Assembly (NCBI RefSeq): GCF_016065055.1
Contig: NZ_CP065856.1
Location: forward strand, 2,479,836 to 2,543,835
Source of the DNA: Halosimplex litoreum
Lineage (GTDB): Archaea; Halobacteriota; Halobacteria; Halobacteriales; Haloarculaceae
DNA: 64,000 nucleotides
Reading direction: 5' to 3'
Shown piece after piece: positions 59,054 through 64,000 of this stretch (position 1 is the stretch's first letter; each line of letters begins with the position of its first letter). Position numbers and translations under genes: made by a program. A model generated the notes under the pieces. The model had not been told where the DNA came from, did no database searches, and saw only the letters and a program-made list of their open reading frames with translations.

Positions 59054-59209
59054 CTATCCGACCTCGTAGGTCGCAATGCCTGACCGCCCACAGACCGGGC
59101 ACGACTCAGTCGTCGATTCGACCGTGTGCCCGCAATGGCGACACTCGTGGATGCACTCGCCCCCCGATCCGAACTCCGAGAGGAACGCACGAACACCGGA
59201 GAGTCCCAT
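59054..59209 (-). CDS. Mini zinc-ribbon protein coupled to tfb (51 aa)
   Basis: MGLSGVRAFLSEFGSGGECIHECRHCGHTVESTTESCPVCGRSGIATYEVG: a single ribbon with CxxC (CRHC) and CPVC pairs. The ATG overlaps the stop of the TFB gene (TGATG), so it is made from the same transcript. Small ribbons like this are common in haloarchaea; this one may modulate the TFB. No better assignment. Confidence 0.72.
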   Translation of the reverse strand: MGLSGVRAFLSEFGSGGECIHECRHCGHTVESTTESCPVCGRSGIATYEVG

Positions 59210-60147
59210 CAACACCACCCACTGCGTGCTTCCTCGATCCGATCGCGATGGGCACGCACGGTCACCGGCGTCACGTCCGCGGCTTCGGCGAGGGCTATCT
59301 GCATGATTTCCACATCGTCGTCCCGACAGGCGACTTCGAGACAGGCCGCGGCGAACCCCGAAGGATGGACACCGATGCTCTCGCCAGCGTCCCACGCACG
59401 TTCGGCGAGTGAACGTGCATCCCCCTCAGTTTCCGATGGAACGTCCATCGCCGACGCGAGCGCTGGAATATACTCCCGCGGACGCTGTGGAGGTGTCGGC
59501 AGGTTCAATTGCTCGTTGAGCACGTCGTAGGCGGTGATCACCCGCTCACGGCCGACCTGGGCGACCGACGCCACCTCACCGCGCGTTCGAGTTGCACCCG
59601 TACATCGACAGACCGCGTAAACCGAGGCTGTCGCGAACGCCTCGATCGACCGACCGGGGAGGAGGCCTTCGTCCTGGGCCGACCGGAACAGCGCACTCGC
59701 CTGCTCGCGGTGGGCACGTTCGAGGTCGAGCGCGCCGACCATCCGCGCGATCTCCCCACATCCGTGGGAGAGATTCCGTTCGGCTTTCGACCGCCACTTC
59801 GCCCGGGTATGCTCGCGACGCAAGCGGGTGAGCTGGCGTCGTTTCTGTCCGGAGAGCGCGTTGCCGTTCCCATCGAACTTGTATCCGATCTCCGTCGACA
59901 GCCCGCGGTCGTGCCGTGCTTCGGTGATCGGCGCCCCGGTGCGTTCTCGGTTGGTGTCGTCATCGGCGAAGGTGCGTGGGCCGCGTCGGTCGACACGGCA
60001 GCCCTCGACGACGAGTCCGCAGTCGGTACACCGGGTTTCCCCACCGTCAGTGATGAGCCGTCCATCACACTCGGGACACTCGGTCGTCTGGATCGTTCGG
60101 CCGCTCTCTTCGTCGAACGTTCGCTCGAAGTGTTCTGTCGTAGCCAT
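59209..60147 (-). CDS. tfb: Transcription factor B (TFB) paralogue
   Basis: 312 aa. Zinc ribbon CPECDGRLITDGGETRCTDCGLVV (24-47), a B-finger/linker (DRRGPRTFADDDTNRERTGAPITEARHDRGLSTEIG) and two cyclin repeats (about 110-200 and 205-305: ALFRSAQDEGLLPGRSIEAFATASVYAVCR; LAERAWDAGESIGVHPSGFAAACLEVACR). TFB recruits RNA polymerase to TBP-bound promoters; haloarchaea have many copies with different sets of targets. It has the C-rich leader box in its own promoter. Confidence 0.92.
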   Translation of the reverse strand: MATTEHFERTFDEESGRTIQTTECPECDGRLITDGGETRCTDCGLVVEGCRVDRRGPRTFADDDTNRERTGAPITEARHDRGLSTEIGYKFDGNGNALSGQKRRQLTRLRREHTRAKWRSKAERNLSHGCGEIARMVGALDLERAHREQASALFRSAQDEGLLPGRSIEAFATASVYAVCRCTGATRTRGEVASVAQVGRERVITAYDVLNEQLNLPTPPQRPREYIPALASAMDVPSETEGDARSLAERAWDAGESIGVHPSGFAAACLEVACRDDDVEIMQIALAEAADVTPVTVRAHRDRIEEARSGWC

Positions 60148-60173
60148 CGAAGGTCAGCGCGAGGCAATGTTGT

Positions 60174-60204
60174 GCCCCCCGCACCCCTCGGGGGGCAATA
60201 AAAT
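60174..60204 (-). promoter_or_regulatory. C-rich leader box upstream of tfb
   Basis: On the minus strand TATTTTATT (60196-60204) is followed by GCCCCCCGAGGGGTGCGGGG and two more bases of the closing GGGGGGC arm. The full 7-bp arms GCCCCCC/GGGGGGC make this the best copy. It ends 27 bases before the start at 60147. Confidence 0.6.
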
Positions 60205-60376
60205 ACGTGCGGGAGCGGACACCAGTCTTCCATAGTCTCACAGGGATGGGCTGTCCGCTGAATGGGTGGCTTCGAGCGGATCCCTCGGCATGGTACGGCC
60301 TTCTCCGACGATTCTCTGGTTCGAGATTCCTAGACAACAGTACAGACTCACGAGTAATCCGATGTTGTAGAAACAA

Positions 60377-60392
60377 AAACAAATATATGTGA
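60377..60392 (+). promoter_or_regulatory. Promoter of the surface protein gene
   Basis: AAATATATG at 60381-60389 lies about 24-32 bases before the ATG at 60413, the standard distance for an archaeal TATA box. The stretch 60205-60376 shows nothing else. Confidence 0.6.
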
Positions 60393-60412
60393 CTGGTGAG
60401 CGTGTGGGTATA

Positions 60413-63400
60413 ATGGGGCCACTGGGCCGAATCGGGGCACTGGGGTGTGCCCTCATGCTGGTGATGGCAGCGATTCCCCCCGTTGTGGGTGGTACGACCG
60501 GATCTGCGGCGATCGGGACGGCGGGCAACGAGGCGACGCTGGCTGGCGCGGGTAACGTTCCCGCCAAACCGCCGGCCGCGCTGAAAGCCGAGGCCGCGGC
60601 GGCGATCGACGACGTGAGCGTCGAAAAGAACCGTTCCATCTCGGCGCGGGATCGGGCGTTCGAGCGGATCAACGGGACACTCGACGATTACCGCGATCCC
60701 GTGCGGCTGGCGTCGATGCAGTCGTTCACCGACGACGCAGTCGGGGTGCAAGCGCTCGCGAAACTCGCCCGGTCGGAGGCGAACGTCACTGCCTTGCGGG
60801 CGAGCCGCTACGTCGCGCTCGCGGACAATCGGACAGCCTACCAGACGATACTCGACGCCCGACGGGCGCTGAATCAGACCGAGGGCAAAGTAGCGAATCA
60901 GGGGCTGCGCCGCAGCGCAGAGGCGCACTTCGACAACGCCCAGCGGCAGTTCGACCGGGCACAGCGACAGTTGGGTCGGGCGAACGACTCCGAAGGTCGG
61001 CGAGCGATCAGCCAGTACGCCCAGGCGATCCGGACGCTGCGGACGAGCTGGCAGCAGGCACAGCTGACGCTGCACTTCCTCGACCGTGAGATCGACCCAG
61101 CCGTGACGATCGTAAATCGTGCGGACCCGATCCGTAACGGTTCGGAGACGACAACGCGAGTCGTCACCGTCCAGTTCTCGGACCCGCGCCCGTGGACGCT
61201 CGGCAATCTGACCGTGTACGTCGACGGCGAACAGCGCCGTTCACAGCCGGTCGACCGGCTCGGGAACGGACCGATGGACAATCGGACGGTCGGCGTGCCC
61301 GTGCGGCTGTCCGAGCGCGTGGCGAACGTCACCGTCGTCGTCAGTGACACAGACATAAAGCCCGGGCAGAACGGCAAGCAGAACGCCCGGACGACGCGGT
61401 CGCGTGCGACGCTGTTGCTCGACGGCGACGGACTCAACGAGTCGACCGAGGCCAAGCTGGGTACCGACCCGCTCGACCCCGACAGCGACTCGACCGAAAC
61501 CGAGCGAGACGAGAGCGACGACGGCGTCATCGACGGCCGAGCGGACTTCGATCGCGACGGACTCGGCACGCTCGCGGAGTTCGACCTCGGGACTGACCCG
61601 CTGGTCGCCGACACGGACGACGACGGACTGCGCGATGGCGTCGAGCAGTTATTCCTGCCGACCGACCCGCTCGATCCGGACACCGACGACGACGGGACGC
61701 TCGACGGCGCCGAGGATCGGGACGGCGACACCCTGACAACGGCGGAGGAAATCGAGGCCGGCAGTTCGCCGTTCCGCGCCGACACGGACGGTGACAGGCT
61801 GTCCGACGCGGAGGAAGTGAACGGCGAGACCAACGTCACCGACCCCGACACGGACGACGACGGCCTGCTGGACGGCGTCGAAGGCACTGGGCCGTTCGAC
61901 ACGGACCCGCTCAACCCAGATACCGACGGCGACGGCGTCCTCGACGGCAACGAGACCTACACGACCGACGCAGGCAACGAGTCACTCGGCATCTCCATCG
62001 ACGTGACCGGCGAGGGCAACGTCGCAGGTGCGACGACGGTTCGGCAGGGCGACCAGGGGCAGTTCGACACGCCACAGGTCGCGAACATCACCGCGACGCC
62101 GGTCGTCAGCATCCAGTCCCAGCGTGACTTCGAGCGGGCGAACATCACGTTCACCTACGAAGAATCGGATCTCCCGCGACACAACGAATCGCGACTCGGC
62201 GTCTTCCGCTGGAACGACACCGTCCAGGGGTTCGTACCCGTCAACTCGACGGTCGACACGAGTGCGAACACCGTCTCGGCGGAGACGAGCCACTTCTCGC
62301 AGTACGCCGTCCTCGACGTCGAGCGATGGAAGGACGGGTTCACGACGGTTCCGCAGCCGAACCGTCGTAGCGGGGATGGTGAGGACACGAACGCGAGCGA
62401 GACCGACCCGCTCGATGCCGCGTTCGTGCTGGACTCCTCCGGGTCGATGGAGGGCACCGACCCACAGGACCTGCGGGCGACGGCAGCCAAGCGGTTCGTC
62501 GGCGCGCTCCTCGAAGGTGACCGGGCGGCCGTCGTCGACTTCGATTCCGACGGTCGGCTGACGGAACCGCTGACGACCGACCGCGCGGCGGTCAACGAGA
62601 GTATCGACCGGCTCGACCAGTACGGTGGTACGAACCTGACCGACGGGCTCGACACTGCACTCGCGGAGTTCGCCGCCAACAGCAGCGCCGACCGGCAGAA
62701 AGTCACCATTCTGCTAACCGACGGTCAAGGCCCGGGCAACGCCGACAAGATCCGAGCACTCTCCCGGGAGATGGCCGAGCGGAACATCACTCTCTACACG
62801 GTCGGGTTCAGCAACGCGAACGCGGAGCTGTTGAGCGAGATCGCGAACACGACCGGTGGGACCTCCTACTTCGCGGAGAATGCCAGCCAGTTACCGCGGG
62901 TGTTCTCGCGAGTCGCGACCAACACCACCGGCGGCACGGACTCCGACGGCGACGGACTGACCGACGCGACCGAACGCTCCGGGTTCACTGACGAGACGCT
63001 CCCGGTGTCGGTCGTGCCGTTCTCGACGGACCCCAACGACGCCCAGACCGACGCTGACGGGCTCTCAGACGGCGCGGAGGTCGGCTCGATCGTCCAGCGC
63101 TCGGTCGCGTTCACGATCGTCACCGACGGCGAACCGTTCTCCCAGCGCCTCTCGGGCGGCAACTGGCAGATCCACAGCAACCCGACGAAAGTCGACACCG
63201 ACGGTGACGGGCTGACCGACGACACGGAGACAGACGGCTGGACCGTCCCGACGATCAACCGCAGCGGGCAGGCCTACCGCTACGCGACCCACGAGGCCAA
63301 CGGGTCGGTCCACGTCGACTCGAACCCACGCAAGAAAGACTCCGACGGCGACGTGATCACCGACAGTGCCGAAAAGTTCCGCGCCCACACTGACCCCAGT

Positions 63401-64000
63401 GGTGACGTGCGATACGGTATCGCGGGGACGCTGGCCACCCGCGCCGTCAAACTGGACGACACACGAGACTCCGACCAGGACGGCTTCCCCGACCGCCAGG
63501 AGTTCCAGGGCATCCCCACACAGGTCGACGGGTCGTTCGTCCAGTTCGAGACCGACCCGCTGAATCCCGACACCGACGGCGACGAGTTACACGACTCCGA
63601 GGAGTTCGAGTCGCTGACGACGGTCGACCGCGATATCGGTGTCACGAGCGTCCAGCGCGATATATTTCCGCTGGTCAGCGACCCGACCGAGACGGATTCC
63701 GACGGCGATCAGCTCTCTGACCTCGCTGAGCGAAGATTCGGAACGACGCCGCTAGCTGCCAATCCCGACGGCGACCAGTTCACCGACTTCGCCGACCCGC
63801 AACCGTACACCGAGAACCTCCCGCCGGAGATTACCATCTCGACCGATAACAAGTGGATCGGTAACGAGATCGAGGTCTCCGCCACCGACAACAACGCGCT
63901 CGAACGCATCAACGCGACGTACGTCGGTGAAAACAACTTCGGCGAGACGCGAACGGACACGTATCTGGAGACGGGTATCGAGGGGCAGTCGGCGACGATA
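60413..64000 (+). CDS. VWA-domain surface protein with calcium-binding repeats (runs off right edge)
   Basis: The first 1196 codons are open to the edge. The signal region MGPLGRIGALGCALMLVMAAIPPVVGG is followed by an alpha-helical stalk (30-220), then thrombospondin-3-type repeats (about 345-515: DTDDDGLLDGVEGT, DTDGDGVLDGNE), which bind calcium. A beta region is followed by a von Willebrand A domain near 665-840 with the metal site DSSGSM and LLTDG, then more DSDGDGLTD repeats (about 845-1125). Many NxT/NxS sites point to glycosylation. An exported adhesin or matrix protein. Unrelated to the island in function as far as can be seen. Confidence 0.88.
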   Translation, partial: MGPLGRIGALGCALMLVMAAIPPVVGGTTGSAAIGTAGNEATLAGAGNVPAKPPAALKAEAAAAIDDVSVEKNRSISARDRAFERINGTLDDYRDPVRLASMQSFTDDAVGVQALAKLARSEANVTALRASRYVALADNRTAYQTILDARRALNQTEGKVANQGLRRSAEAHFDNAQRQFDRAQRQLGRANDSEGRRAISQYAQAIRTLRTSWQQAQLTLHFLDREIDPAVTIVNRADPIRNGSETTTRVVTVQFSDPRPWTLGNLTVYVDGEQRRSQPVDRLGNGPMDNRTVGVPVRLSERVANVTVVVSDTDIKPGQNGKQNARTTRSRATLLLDGDGLNESTEAKLGTDPLDPDSDSTETERDESDDGVIDGRADFDRDGLGTLAEFDLGTDPLVADTDDDGLRDGVEQLFLPTDPLDPDTDDDGTLDGAEDRDGDTLTTAEEIEAGSSPFRADTDGDRLSDAEEVNGETNVTDPDTDDDGLLDGVEGTGPFDTDPLNPDTDGDGVLDGNETYTTDAGNESLGISIDVTGEGNVAGATTVRQGDQGQFDTPQVANITATPVVSIQSQRDFERANITFTYEESDLPRHNESRLGVFRWNDTVQGFVPVNSTVDTSANTVSAETSHFSQYAVLDVERWKDGFTTVPQPNRRSGDGEDTNASETDPLDAAFVLDSSGSMEGTDPQDLRATAAKRFVGALLEGDRAAVVDFDSDGRLTEPLTTDRAAVNESIDRLDQYGGTNLTDGLDTALAEFAANSSADRQKVTILLTDGQGPGNADKIRALSREMAERNITLYTVGFSNANAELLSEIANTTGGTSYFAENASQLPRVFSRVATNTTGGTDSDGDGLTDATERSGFTDETLPVSVVPFSTDPNDAQTDADGLSDGAEVGSIVQRSVAFTIVTDGEPFSQRLSGGNWQIHSNPTKVDTDGDGLTDDTETDGWTVPTINRSGQAYRYATHEANGSVHVDSNPRKKDSDGDVITDSAEKFRAHTDPSGDVRYGIAGTLATRAVKLDDTRDSDQDGFPDRQEFQGIPTQVDGSFVQFETDPLNPDTDGDELHDSEEFESLTTVDRDIGVTSVQRDIFPLVSDPTETDSDGDQLSDLAERRFGTTPLAANPDGDQFTDFADPQPYTENLPPEITISTDNKWIGNEIEVSATDNNALERINATYVGENNFGETRTDTYLETGIEGQSATI

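Noticed and set aside
60065..61075. A 336-codon minus-strand open frame and a similar Ser-rich one at 60898-61950
   Set aside because: They lie opposite the tfb gene and the start of the VWA surface protein. Their Arg/Ser-rich composition is the usual antisense of acidic haloarchaeal genes, and they have no domain pattern.
2881..64000. A second copy of the tRNA-His 3' end as an attachment site
   Set aside because: Searched by eye for GGTTCGATTCTCGCACCC and its complement; none found in the window, so integration at this tRNA stays unproven.

Overview
The window is GC-rich, encodes strongly acidic proteins, and uses archaeal signals: TATA boxes about 25 nt before leaderless starts, TFB, Orc1/Cdc6, Tat lipoproteins and a tRNA-His with an encoded extra 5' G. 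It is haloarchaeal DNA (class Halobacteria). The layout looks like an integrated plasmid or conjugative-element region set between ordinary chromosome-type genes.

Layout. 0-2.9 kb: an ABC-2 exporter, an ArsR-type regulator, a small conserved protein and tRNA-His. 3-4.5 kb: a zinc-finger HNH nuclease and a truncated paralogue. 4.8-12.1 kb: a minus-strand operon of type IV secretion/conjugation type (VirB4-like ATPase, PrgI/VirB3-like protein, polytopic VirB6/TrbL-like protein, Tat lipoprotein, large exoprotein, VirB2-like pilin). No relaxase, coupling ATPase or integrase was found. 12.4-16.4 kb: small regulators, an orphan antitoxin, IS200/IS605 end remnants and a transglutaminase-like lipoprotein. 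16.6-18.7 kb: a replication origin, with an orc1/cdc6 gene bracketed by origin recognition boxes (ORBs).

19.5-47 kb is the main discovery: a large restriction- or defence-like island. It holds four diverged copies of one three-gene cassette (GHKL/MORC-like ATPase, an unrecognised 320-346 aa protein here called X, and a DUF6339-like protein). Also present are a 1577 aa SF2 helicase with homing-endonuclease-associated repeats, two full cytosine-5 methyltransferases, a third degenerate methyltransferase-like protein, an endonuclease III/MutY-like glycosylase that could repair T:G mismatches from 5-methylcytosine deamination, a small Cys-rich protein, a ribbon-helix-helix/winged-helix regulator and an HNH nuclease. 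By analogy with GHKL ATPase restriction systems, methylation could mark self while ATPase, helicase and nuclease act on unmodified DNA. The fourfold cassette is what sets this locus apart.

47-60.4 kb is accessory DNA: an NRAMP-type transporter overlapping a small P-loop protein, an ArdC-like antirestriction protein, a duplicated 365 bp repeat with a 45 nt hairpin, a second ORB-like repeat pair, a PIN toxin/antitoxin pair plus a PIN fragment, an esterase, an AbiE-type toxin/antitoxin pair, an IS200/IS605 (tnpB) element, a possible TIR/deoxyribosyltransferase-like protein with a divergent regulator, and a TFB plus mini zinc-ribbon operon. 60.4 kb to the right edge is the start of a large secreted von Willebrand A / calcium-repeat surface protein.

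A C-rich box built round CCCCGAGGGG, just downstream of a TATA-like stretch, precedes four genes (both zinc-finger proteins, ardC-like and tfb) and may be a shared regulatory leader. All functions are inferred from sequence patterns only; no database search was run.
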